A stretch of DNA of 64,000 bases, from the NCBI GenBank assembly GCA_003117195.1, contig BDSI01000027.1:434001-498000 (forward strand), read 5' to 3'. This document shows positions 13,301 through 23,381 of the stretch, piece by piece. Both the position numbers and the translations under genes were made by a program. This DNA is from Eudorina sp. 2006-703-Eu-15. Its lineage: Eukaryota > Chlorophyta > Chlorophyceae > Chlamydomonadales > Volvocaceae. Each line of letters opens with the position of its first letter. Positions within the stretch are counted from its first letter, which is position 1. The notes beneath the pieces are model-generated. The model was not told the DNA's origin. It worked only from the letters and a program-made list of their open reading frames with translations, and made no database searches.

Positions 13301-16300
13301 CTCCCTGGTTCGTATTGACGGCCGTCCAAAAGCAGCGCGCGACTCCGCGCACTGCCCTTACACCTCCCTCCTTTCCCTGCGGCACCCTCCCTCACCCATG
13401 CTGGTCGCCCGGCTGCTGGCCCCGCTGGCCGCCAGGGCGCTCCTCATGCGGCCCAGCACCTCCAGGCATGCGGCCGGGTCGGTGGCGTCCAGCGCCAGCA
13501 GCTCCGCCAGCGGCAGCCCCCGCGCCAGCTCCCCGTCGGGCAGCTGCGCCACCAGCTGCTGCAGCACCTGCAGCTGCATCTGCTGCACCGCACCACCCGG
13601 ACCGCCGGCGGGCAGGGCCCTGCGGCCACCGGCAAGGGCATGGCATATAGCATGGTACAGGGCAGGTCACAGGCAGCGACATCAGCTCCCTCACCCGGGT
13701 GGGTGTATGGGTGAGTGGGTTGATGAATGGGCGTATGGGTGGAACGTGCAGGGCGCAGCTGGGGCACCCGACGGCTGTCTTAACTGACATGAGGGGCACC
13801 CCACCCGGTCCGAGACCCCGGACAAAAATGGGCGGGTACCAGGACCTCGTGATGATGCAGTTTGTGCGCGCTGGCGGGCATCGCAATAACGCCCCACGGC
13901 CCCCCGGCAGTAGTGCCAGCCTCAGCTATTCCCGCCGCGGGCCGCACCTGTTGACCACGGGCTTGTTGCGGATGTTCTTGGCCCTGTTGGCGTACTTGAG
14001 CGTGTTGAGGGTCTCCTCCAGCACGTCATCTGCGGGGCTAACGCAGGCGATCATGGCGGTGCGGCTGTTACCGCCCAGAGAGTCCTGCAGCAGCCGGGTC
14101 AGCTTGGACTCGCGGTACGGCACGTGGCTGCCGCGGCGCCGCTCATCGCCAAGGGCGCTGATGACGTTGCCCAGCGCCAGCAAACCCTGTCGGCGGTGGG
14201 TGATAAGATGGGGTTGAGGAGGTCCAGCCATCGGGTGCGTTGCGTGGCGGCTTAGTAGGGAGCGAAAGAGTAATTGGTAGGGTCGCGTGCACAGCCAGGG
14301 GGCTTGCCGTCGGGAAAGGGTACGCAAGGTGGGCTACCGGACCCGTCGAGGTCCGCACCGGAGGACGCAAATGCGACCAGGCGCCCCGGGTTTGTTTCTG
14401 GGTCTGCGTTACTCTGCTTAATCCCCTGGTCGCCATGTGTTCGGTTGCCGTTACAAGCCGTATGAGGCCGCGCCCCGGGGCCGCACGCCCAACCCGCGCC
14501 CAACCCGCCCCCACCTGGTTGATGTTGACGGTCTCCCGGAAGCGGGTGCCCTGCATGGAAGTCCGCAGCTGCTTGGTGCGCTCGCTACCCGCCAGGTCCT
14601 GGTGTGGGGCGGGCAAGGAGGGACGAAACGGTAAAGATCACGCGGCGATCCAGAGCAGGACAATTGCAGACAGGTATCTGTCAGGGAAGGGGAGGTCACT
14701 CCGACTCCCAAAAGACAGCTGGCAAGTCGGTGTGCCTCGGTCCAGGTCCAGAGGGGCCCCTGACGTCCACAAAGAGCGCCCCGGCAGGCTTGCAGCGGCG
14801 CGGCACGGCCCCGCTAGCTAACCCCCGCTCATTCCCATCCACCAGCGCTCCGCTCCATGCAACCGCCCGGAACCCACCACCAGGTGCAGCTTCGCGGTCC
14901 GAATCTCCGCAGCAGGGGCCGTAGCCGCCCCGTCGTCAAGTGACAGGCGGCCGCGCCCAGTCGCCGCCGCGCCGCCGCCGCTGCTGGTGGACCCGCCATC
15001 GGTCATGCCCCCGGAGGACCTGTGCGGATCCGCCTGCTGCAGGTGCTGCTCGATGATGATGGTCAGGATGGCATGAGAGCGGGAGGACTGCTCGTTGGCG
15101 CAGGTGCTGCTGGTAGCCCTGCAAGCAGTGGGCGGATGGAAGCCGGCGAGGTGACAGCCCCGTTGTCCGAGCGACGTCCAGGCCTGAGGCTAAGAGCTCT
15201 CGGCACGGAGTGGCACCCACAGGCACCTACAGGCATCTTCGTGCCTGGTTGCCAGTTCTTCCCAGTTCTTCCCACGTAGGGACTCTGGAACCAAATCTCC
15301 AAATGGGATTGGGCCCTTCCATGCACTGCCCTTTGACCCGCACTTCATCAACCAGCCGCGTTCTTCTGAGGGACCCAGATCCTAGTCGCACCACGCCCCC
15401 CGCCCCCGCCGTGCCCCGCTGGCCCCACCTGAGCGCCAGGCCCCGCTCCAGCAGCTCCTCCAGGTCCTCCGCGCACTGAGCCGCCGCCTCCACCGCCCCC
15501 ACCACGATGATGGTGCCGTCGCCGGCGTCCCGGAGCGTGATGCCGCTGACGCCCCCCGATCCGGCAGCCCCGCCGCCCCCCGGCTGCTGCCCCTGGGTCT
15601 GCTCCCGCTCCCGGGAAATCCACTGTGGGGCGGGTGTTCACGCGGACAGACAGGACAGCCACCCCAGTATGCGAATGCCAACTGGTCTTCAAAGAATGGA
15701 CGTAACCCTCTGCAGGTAGCCTTGGACACCGTCCAATTAAACTTTAAACCTGAGCCGCTCCGCCCCCGGCCACTTGGGGCAGCTCCCCTACCTTGGTGGC
15801 CTGCTCCGTCGGCGGCACCAGCAGGTCCTTGACATCCTCGTTGTAGATCTCCAGAAACTGCGCCCGCACGTGGAAGGCTGCCGCGTGCTTGCGGCTCTCG
15901 ATGCCCTCAAACACGTGCCTACGCACGGGACAGCGGCAACGCCGACCACACGGGGCGAGCGTATGTGGTTGACGGTTGGGTAGCTGCGTGTGCGCGCTGG
16001 TCAGACAAGGCAGCAAACGATGACCAAACGGAAGCACCACGCGCGTGCCGACAAAGCCCCGACGCCTGAGCAGTGTCGTAAGTGGACCCCTGCGGCGGCG
16101 ATAGCCAGCCCGGCGCCCCACGGTCGTGTCCGCCCGCCTCCCGGCTCCACGCCGCCCCTCCTCAGCATATCGAGACCCCGCTCGCCTGATCACCCGGGGT
16201 GCAATGCCCATCTGGTCCTCGACAGCGCCGCACTCCCCAGTGCCCATCGTGAACGTCTTGCCGCTGCCGGTTTGCCCGTACGCGAGCACCGTGACATTGA

Positions 16301-17248
16301 AGCCCTCGAAGCAGCTCTCCACCAGCGGACTGACCACCTGCCGGTACACTTGCTCCTGGGGCATTTCAATGAGGGAGAGAGAACCCATATGACAAGGAAC
16401 CTAGTTAAGATGCACCTGGTGCCCGGGCGAAGCAGCCAGGTTGATGAAACGATCCGATTTGAGTATGAATCCCCCGTGTTTCGCGGGACTCTGCGAGGGC
16501 GGAACCACCCGGACTGGCGTTATGCTGCGGGCGCACCCGGCGTGGCGGCACCGGCGCACGTGCCGGGCCACCAGCAGTTCACCGGAGGGCGAACTTTGGC
16601 GCGTTACAGGCCCCGGCGAACAAGGGCAGGGACAGGGGTAGCTCAGAGGAGGCGAATCGTTCAACACCGAAATTTCACGGGAGGCGGGGTCACACGTTCC
16701 GTTCGCCCGGAATCCGGCACTGGCTTGACCCTTCCACTGCAACTGCACTGCAAGCGGGCATGCTGCCTGCTCGTCGGCTTGTGCGCAACGGCTTGCTGGT
16801 TCAGCACACCCCGCGGGTTGTTGCACTTTTCCCACTGCTCTGGCAGAATCAAGCGACAAAATAATCGCAGGAAAACCAGGCTGACGTGACGGCGTGTTCT
16901 CTGCTGGCTGCTCAGGCGCGCATTGAAGAAAACAAGTCTCGTGCTTTCCGCCCAGCCATACGCCCGGGAGCTGCAACGTACCTGTTGGGTGCTCGGCCCA
17001 AACGCATGGTCGAAAGTGAAACGCCGGTCGCGGCCAACTGTAACGCATGGTCCATCTGTGGAGATACAGGGCTTGCTGCCCTGTAGGAGCTCGCGGGCGA
17101 TAAGCGGCCGCACCCTGTGACGGTTGAACGGTCGCTATGAGTCGCTGCGCCGAACGCAACGCGACGGCCTCTACATCGAACGAAACAATGCATACCGTAC
17201 TGCCACTCGAACAGCCGTTGCGTCCTGGACCTGGAGTGCCACGTCCAT
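4058..17248 (-). CDS. Kinesin-4-like motor protein, 20 exons, 2,528 aa
   Basis: Plus-end microtubule motor with an N-terminal motor domain. Exons on the minus strand: 17196-17248, 16982-17114, 16186-16355, 15792-15918, 15429-15622, 14878-15118, 14515-14598, 13948-14186, 13396-13619, 12848-13061, 12231-12527, 11937-12042, 11639-11707, 10878-11360, 10510-10701, 10021-10185, 9648-9779, 8186-9403, 7538-7867 and 4058-6973. They sum to 7,587 nt in one frame. The start [20 protein letters not shown] leads straight into strand 1 of the motor. The P-loop GQTGSGKT is at residues 89-96, switch [10 protein letters not shown] at about 234-242, switch II DLAGSE at 307-312, then [19 protein letters not shown], and the neck begins after [11 protein letters not shown] at about 413. 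That neck and the [14 protein letters not shown] segment resemble the KIF4/KIF21 (kinesin-4) family. Residues about 415-1557 are coiled-coil rich with disordered inserts. The last exon alone encodes about 970 low-complexity residues. Intron 3 uses a GC donor. Membership of another class close to kinesin-4 (KIF7/27) cannot be excluded. Confidence 0.88.
7113..7325. repeat. GGCA tetranucleotide array in kinesin intron 19
   Basis: About 210 bp of GGCA units, interrupted by repeated GCATGGATGGCAG spacers. The array lies wholly in the intron between the exons at 7538-7867 and 4058-6973. Open frames through it read as Ala-Gly-Arg-Gln or Cys-Leu-Pro-Ala repeats and are artefacts. Confidence 0.9.
11375..11432 (-). 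repeat. Degenerate TG-rich repeat in kinesin intron 13
   Basis: On the minus strand the segment reads AAAAGAGAACTGAGATATG followed by TGTG tracts. This is a weaker relative of the AAAAGCTGAGCCGCGA plus TG repeat found elsewhere in the window. It lies in the intron 11361-11638. Confidence 0.4.
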
Positions 17249-17724
17249 AGTGCTGACCACGCTGACTGTCAAGCAGCAAATTTAACCCTGCCTCAGCATG
17301 GAACGACAAGAATCAAGTGGATGAGTCGTGCAAATGATATGTCGAACCCAGCAGCGCACGATAGCGAAGCTATGACGCTTTCTGCTGCTGCCATTTTGGA
17401 ACGTTGTAGCCCTCTAACCGGCTTGTGCCATGAACTATCGACCAGACTTTTGTCACATGTACACATCTCCGTTGGAAGCTGTTGGTCCGGTCCGTCCAAC
17501 AGGACTGGGGAGCGGAGTACGAAACTCCGTTGCCGTTCCGTCCGCGTTATCGAGTATAGTGGGCGCCTCTCGACATAAACGTGCATAAAATCGAATTCCA
17601 AACTGCAGTGTTGATTACCAGAAACCTGTCGGAAACTGTGGATTTAAGCCCGGTCACTTACTGAACCGTATTTTGCGATATTTCCACCCTTTCCCTGAGA
17701 ACGTTGTATGGATGATATGATATT
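17249..17724. promoter_or_regulatory. Shared 5' interval of kinesin (-) and mL53 (+)
   Basis: The start codons of the two divergently transcribed genes are 476 bp apart, so both 5' UTRs and core promoters must lie here unless an upstream non-coding exon exists. AT-rich stretches occur near 17575-17600 and just upstream of the mL53 start. I see no unambiguous TATA box. Confidence 0.55.
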
Positions 17725-18078
17725 ATGTTGAAGCATCTTAAGCGCGTCTTCGTGCAATTTACGCCTGGGGATGCAAGAGCTGCTTCCGCGAGAGAGCTGC
17801 TGCAGCGAGTGAGCAGCACACAAGCGAAGAGATCAAATCCTGCATGCGTAGTGGAGTTCAAGGTCGACCAGGATGGCGCTGCCGGTCGTGCCTTTGTCGA
17901 CTTGACGTTCACCGACAATGAGCAGCGGCGCGTGCACACAAAGGAGCTTTCGGTGGAAGACATTTCTCGCTTGATTGAACAGAAAGCTGGTGAGATGGAG
18001 ATGAAAGCAGTAATGAAGGAAGTCGGCTACGACCCGTGGCGTAAGGAGAGCAGGTTGCCGCCATCAGCACAACGGTGA
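17725..18078 (+). CDS. MRPL53: Mitochondrial large-subunit ribosomal protein mL53
   Basis: Single-exon gene for a 117-residue protein of the mL53 (MRPL53) family, a thioredoxin-like-fold subunit of the mitochondrial large ribosomal subunit. The family pattern is clear. An N-terminal MLKHLKRVFVQFTPGDARAA resembles the plant protein. Then comes a Ser/Arg-rich helix ending RSNPACVVEFKV, an FVDLTFTDNEQRRVHT strand pair, and a helix with the turn EVGYDPW near the end. The length matches the plant and algal homologues. No separate presequence is evident, as is common for small mitoribosomal proteins. The gene lies head to head with the kinesin gene. Confidence 0.82.
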   Translation: MLKHLKRVFVQFTPGDARAASARELLQRVSSTQAKRSNPACVVEFKVDQDGAAGRAFVDLTFTDNEQRRVHTKELSVEDISRLIEQKAGEMEMKAVMKEVGYDPWRKESRLPPSAQR

Positions 18079-18731
18079 TACGTCAATGGCCCTGACATCA
18101 CTTGGCGACACACATGTTGATACACTACTGGCGTGTGTGGGCTAATGATGCTGCTGTGATTGCCAAGCTCAAGCCGTACTGGGGACGTTTGTGAGGAGTG
18201 TGGGTATGGGCACGACGTATGGGATTTGCCCAGCTCCTGTCTGGGCTGCAGGCAGTTTCCTTTGGTCATGTTTGTTGCGTTCTTGGCGCTTGGCTCAAGG
18301 GGGCACTTCTGTAGTATCGCCTCCGCCTCCGGGCCAGCTCGTGTGCCGCGGGGAGATGACTGTCCCAGATACAACGCTTCGGCTTGTAATCAGGGACGTT
18401 CCATACAGAACACAATCCCGAGTCATCCTATGCAAGCCGCTGAGCTGTCCACAAAATCTTTCTGCACGAAGCTTGCAAAAACTGCCTGCCGTGCGACAGG
18501 GCCGCCTGTCTACGGCATGACCGTACCCTCCGAATTCATTCTCGCTCGCAATGTGGCTCTTCACCGCTCTGCATTGAAGGTCCGCCCGAATGCCTACGCC
18601 GCACACGAACGCGCATGCGCCAATCCCCACCTTCTGTACGACATTCCGTGGTAAATAATCCAGAAACACGACAGGCAACCTGTCGTAGCCCTATCCAGCC
18701 ACATCCCCCATGTCATATGTTTGGCAGCCGA
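18079..18731. other. Convergent 3' interval between mL53 and phosphoglycolate phosphatase
   Basis: This stretch lies between two stop codons on opposite strands and should contain both 3' UTRs. Open frames here overlap on both strands and show no recognisable domain. Confidence 0.6.
18385..18389 (+). terminator. Probable TGTAA polyadenylation signal of mL53
   Basis: TGTAA occurs about 300 bp after the mL53 stop codon in the convergent 3' interval. Confidence 0.4.
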
Positions 18732-21700
18732 TCACGCGGCCACCATGGCGCGCTCCTTGACAGTGAGCAGGTCGGGCAGCTTGGGCAGCACGTAATCTGG
18801 AATCACCTTGTTGTCTGGCGAGTTGAGGACCTCCTCAGTCGTGACGCCTGAGGAGAACGCAGGCCAGCCGGAAGCACCCAGGTCAGCCAAAAACATGGCG
18901 CTGTCCTAACGCCCCGGGGGCTGACGCAAACGCACAACACACAACGCAAAGGCACAACGAGGCACAACGAAGCACACATCCTCGAGCGCCTCTATAGCGT
19001 TGAACTTCGCAATTTCACATAGCCCAATCCACTTGCGCATTGGGATGACGCTGCAGTACCAACGGCCAGGGGGCAGGCCCCGCCTCGACTTCGAGCGCAC
19101 CGCGGCCCTGTCGAGCCCTCCCTCCTCACCTGACAGCACCAGCGAGGTGGTCAGCCCCCCGTTCTTGCCGAACATGATGTCCGTGTCCAGGCGGTCGCCC
19201 ACCATGCAGATCTGGTCGGGCCGCAGCCCCAGGGTGGCGGAGATGTTTTTGAGCATGAAGTCCGAGGGCTTGCCCACCACGGTGGGCTCCCGCTTGGTGG
19301 ACCCCACGATGGCGCCCACCATGGAGCCGTTGCCTGCCGGGGAGGGAGGGAGGGAGGGAGGGGGGATTTACACCAAGAGTGAGGCAGGAAGTGATCAAGC
19401 CATAGGAGGCGGCAGATGGCGAGGATAACACTGTGTCACCGCGGGGTCCACTCATAACATCATTACGTCAATAACAACATCATCAACAACAACACACAGA
19501 GATGAAACGCTTGGAGCCGTCCATGGCTACTGCGGGACGGGGCGGTTCTCGAGCTTCAGTATCAGCCATGCGCCCGCCCCATGGTTCTCCCGGGGGGACC
19601 TGAGCATTCCATAGACAGCGCCAGGCTCCTGTGCGTTCGCGGCGCACAGCCGGGCGCTCCACGTCAAGCTGAGATGACCGCCATCTGATGGCCACCTTCA
19701 GGTCGCTCCTGGTCCGGACTGAAGGACCTAGGCCCTGGCACCGGGGACAGGATCCAGAGTCACAGCCGGCGCGCCTGCTCGCCCCCGTGCATGGCCCCAT
19801 CCGGCGCTGCATACCAGCCACTCAGCCGCCCCTTCGCCCGCGGCCCGCCACGCGCGCACCCACCCGCCCACTCCTGCGCGTCCGTGAGGTGCGTGACCGC
19901 GTCCCTGTTGGTGGCGATGAAGATGCAGCCCGGGTTCTCCCGGATGCAAAGCGTGGCGTACTGGATCTTGTAGTAGTTGATGTAGCGGTCGAACCCAACG
20001 ACTACGGCGCCCACCTGCGCGCCGCGGCCGGAGGCACACGCACACACACTCTCGCGGCTCAGCTTTCTCATACACACTCAGTCTTCTTATACACGCACAC
20101 ACGGAGGTGATCAGATCCGATTTGATTCGGTTCAGACCTTTTCCCAAACACACGAGTCCGCAACTACACGGGAGCGCAGTTGGTGAGTGTCAAGGTTGAC
20201 GAAGCAGGCGGCTGGGACAGGTGGGGGCCTGACAGGATCCCAGGCTTGGGGCATAAGCGCATGGGGCAGACACCTTCGACGACCCGGGTGACGCAGCGGG
20301 GCTGCACTTGGGCGACTTGTGTGGCGCAGAGGCGGCCAGCCTCGCCGCGTAACACCGCTGCCGCTGTCACCGCCGTACACTGCCCTGCAGCTCCCATTCT
20401 TGCCCGCCGTCATGTTAGACCCGTCTGCCTCTCGGGCCCTCCACCGACCGGGGTCCGACTGCCGGGAAGTTCGAAGCACTGACTGGGGACACTTGAACTG
20501 CATGCCGAACACCGCTCGCGTTACCCCTACCCCACACCGCAGCCTCGTGGGCACAACGCAGTGAGGCCCGTACGCCCGCCGCTAAGCCCGCCCACGCCCG
20601 CTCCACGTATACCGTTCCCAGCGATGTGTTCCGTGGTAACACACGCACCCTTGCGTCAGACCCCTGCACACGACCTGGGCGCCCGGCCCTACCTCGTGGT
20701 CATGCTCCATGAACTCGCCGCTCTTGAGCGTCACCCGCTTGTCCGCGTCCCCCGGGCCCCCGATGTGGCGGATGCCCTTGAGGTCCAGCTCCTCCAGGAT
20801 GCCCGTCTCGCCGATCACGTACACCTGCCGGCCAGGACACGGGGGCAGCCGGGCGGACAGCCACACACATCACCGTGCTGTGTGCCTGCCAGCCAGCAGC
20901 CGCTGTCAAGCACCGGACGGCACCGCACGTCGCTGTGCGGCCCCGCATTGCACCCCGCGTGCAGTGTGCGTACATACCGCACCGGATTTCGATCAGATAC
21001 CTACCCTACCGATGGATCCTGTCGGTGCATGAATGTCCGTCCGTCGACACACAGGCCGCCCAGCCCAACGACCAGGTGTGAAATCGGCGCAGCCGGGGGT
21101 CACCCTTTGCAGCAGCTGCCAGCCCATCTCGTGCGTGGCCAACCCATGCCGTGCCGTGCCTTGCGGGCGCTCGCGCTTGCGCGACGGCGGACAGTTGCAG
21201 GAGCTCTGACGCCGGGACGAAATGGACAAGGCGCCGTATGTATGGGGTACGGCATTCGGCCATCGAATCACCCAACCGCTATCCACCAGCCCCGACTGCG
21301 GCGCCACCAGGAATCCAACCCCATTCAACTGCGATTCGGGCCCCCGGCCTTAGAACTGAAGCCCTATGGATTCACCAGGTTAGCTCGGCGGGAGACGCAC
21401 CCCACCAATCGCCGCGGCGGTGGACCTGTCCCGCTGGAAAGCTCTCGCGTCGCCGACCGCCCAACACCTGGAGGCCATCTGATACTCTGGTGATGCACCT
21501 GCAGGTCCCAGCCACTCCAACACATAGGGCTGGCCAAAGCCCGCACCCGTCCATTCCCTCCTCCCCAGTTTGGAGACGATCTGGACTGTCCTCGTCGGCC
21601 GTCCTCGGCTGCTGGGGTTCGGTCGATGTAGGTTACGTGAACCCATCCGACTCTATTGCAACCTTTACAAGGTGGACCCGAGTGCCTCACCCACCTTCTT

Positions 21701-23050
21701 CTTGAAGTTGATGGACTCCAGGTAGGCAGCCGCGGCATACGACGACGAGTAAATCTCCTCCTGTCAAATGCAATGCCGACCGCAGCCACCCAGGGTCAGG
21801 AGGATAAGCACTCGGCTATTGCGGCACCTCCGATCGGCGCTTTCCAGCGGGTTGCAGCCCTGATTGGGAGTCGAGCTGCGGGCTTGGAGACTCCCAGAAT
21901 CGGGCATAGACACTACTTCGTCTTGCACAGCGAGATACGACCCAGCCAGTCAGTGCCGTCCTGGCAGACTGCGGCTCTGAATGCACGGAGTTCTGGTCCC
22001 CCCGGCACCCCTGACCGGTCATTCCTTCAGTTTAGTCCCCCCGGCACCAGCAGCTTAGTCCCCCCGGCACCAGCAGCTTAGTCCCCCCGGCACCAGCAGC
22101 AGCGCCAGACGCACACCCCCCCGTGTTCCCCCTGCGGCCAAGACCCGGCCGTGTGCAGCTGCGACCAAGCTCGGCTTCCGCGCCCTCCTCACCGCCTTGA
22201 CGTCGAGCCCCAGCGACTGGAACTTGGACATGTACCCGGCGCGGGACTTGGTCGAGTTGTTGGTCACGAAGAACACCTTCTTGCCCTGGGGGTCGTGAGA
22301 TGCGGGAGGAGGTGGCGGAGCGAGGTGCGGGAGGGAGGTAAGGGCCGCCGATCGCGGTGTGGGAGGGATCAGCAGGGCCACCGCCGCCCTGCTGTTGGGG
22401 AGGAGGAAGCGCTCCAGAGGAAGAAGCACGCGAGAGCATCCAAGTAAGCGCGCTAGTCGCATACAGACGAGCTCTGCGCTTGTGCGCCGTGGTACTCCTT
22501 CCGTGGGGCGTTCAAAGTTCCAATGCGTCGTGAGACCGCAGGCAGTGAGGGGACTGCTGGCTGGTGGCAACGTCCCACTTCCATCCGGTGGGGTTCGAAA
22601 ATTGCGCGGTGGTTAAACCCCCCGTGTACACAGCTGCGCGCACCATGCTCCGCAGCATATCCAGGGTCTCAGGGACCCCATCGATGACCTTGTCACCCAG
22701 CCAGATGACACCTGTGCGGAAATGGGTCGGATCAGGTGCGGCAGCGATCAGCACAGGACACAGGGCGCGAGCTCCGTACGTATGCCACTGCCATACCATC
22801 GCAGTCAAAGATGAAGCACTCCACCTTCTTCAAAAGATCCAGCTTCTGTTCGTTGGTAGCGTGCGGGACTGCAGGCAGTACCAGCGGCCGCTCAGCTCGC
22901 TTGCATGACCGCTACCGCGAACGGTCGACCCAACAGCCCTGGGTGCTTACTCGGCCGTGCTGCAGCATTACATGTGACCATCTTGCGCACAGGACGCACA
23001 GGGCGAGCACTCGCCCTAGCGCTTGGCAGCGACCGCTGCAGTGCTTGCAT
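18732..23050 (-). CDS. PGP1: Chloroplast 2-phosphoglycolate phosphatase
   Basis: HAD-superfamily phosphatase that converts 2-phosphoglycolate to glycolate, the first step of photorespiration, in the chloroplast stroma. Nine exons: 22951-23050, 22797-22868, 22644-22711, 22193-22285, 21695-21760, 20693-20824, 19864-20014, 19130-19333 and 18732-18847. Together they give 1,002 nt and 333 residues. The N-terminus (MQALQRSLPSARASARPVRP) is Arg/Ser/Ala-rich, as expected of a transit peptide. HAD motif I is FIFDCDGV, with the nucleophile at about D55. Motif II is FVTNNST, with T88. Motif III contains K249 in VVGKPSD. Motif IV is VGDRLDTDI, with D274 and D279. The cap region with FDRYINYYKIQYATLCI is characteristic of photosynthetic PGPases. 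The exon 1/2 junction makes an ATC codon and is the least certain boundary. The start lies 331 bp from the divergent RPAP1 start. Confidence 0.93.
19339..19362. repeat. GGGA tetranucleotide run in PGPase intron 7
   Basis: A short GGGA run immediately upstream (on the coding strand) of the exon that starts at 19333. Confidence 0.7.
20041..20105 (-). repeat. CTGAGCCGCGAGA/TG repeat in PGPase intron 6
   Basis: On the minus strand the core reads GAAAGCTGAGCCGCGAGAG followed by a TG tract. It lies between the exons 19864-20014 and 20693-20824. It is an inverted copy of the repeat in the methyltransferase intron and at 48802. Confidence 0.65.
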
Positions 23051-23381
23051 AATTTTGCACCTGTAGGAGGGTCGCTAGAAGTGCGAGTATTTCGCCCGCC
23101 TCCACAGTAGGATGACTGTAAGGACCAAAATGTAAGCATGCAATTGCAGGGCATGGCCACTATGTCCAATCTGCGAACGGAGGGCAATCGTTTTGGACGA
23201 GCACTGCACTTATCTTAGCGAAATCCAGCTGCTGTCTGCTTTCATTAAATTCTTTCTTTGGTTGCAAGTCCCGTCTGCTAACGTCGTATGCTCAATAAAA
23301 GGCAGGCAACGGAACCGCAACCTGTCGTTTCATCTCAGCCGACACGATAGATCGCAGTTTGTGCGCTCCACAACAATTACC
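23051..23381. promoter_or_regulatory. Shared 331-bp 5' interval of PGPase (-) and RPAP1 (+)
   Basis: The two start codons are 331 bp apart and point away from each other, so both core promoters and 5' UTRs are packed here. The sequence is less GC-rich than the flanking exons, with AT-rich words around 23235-23305. Confidence 0.6.
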
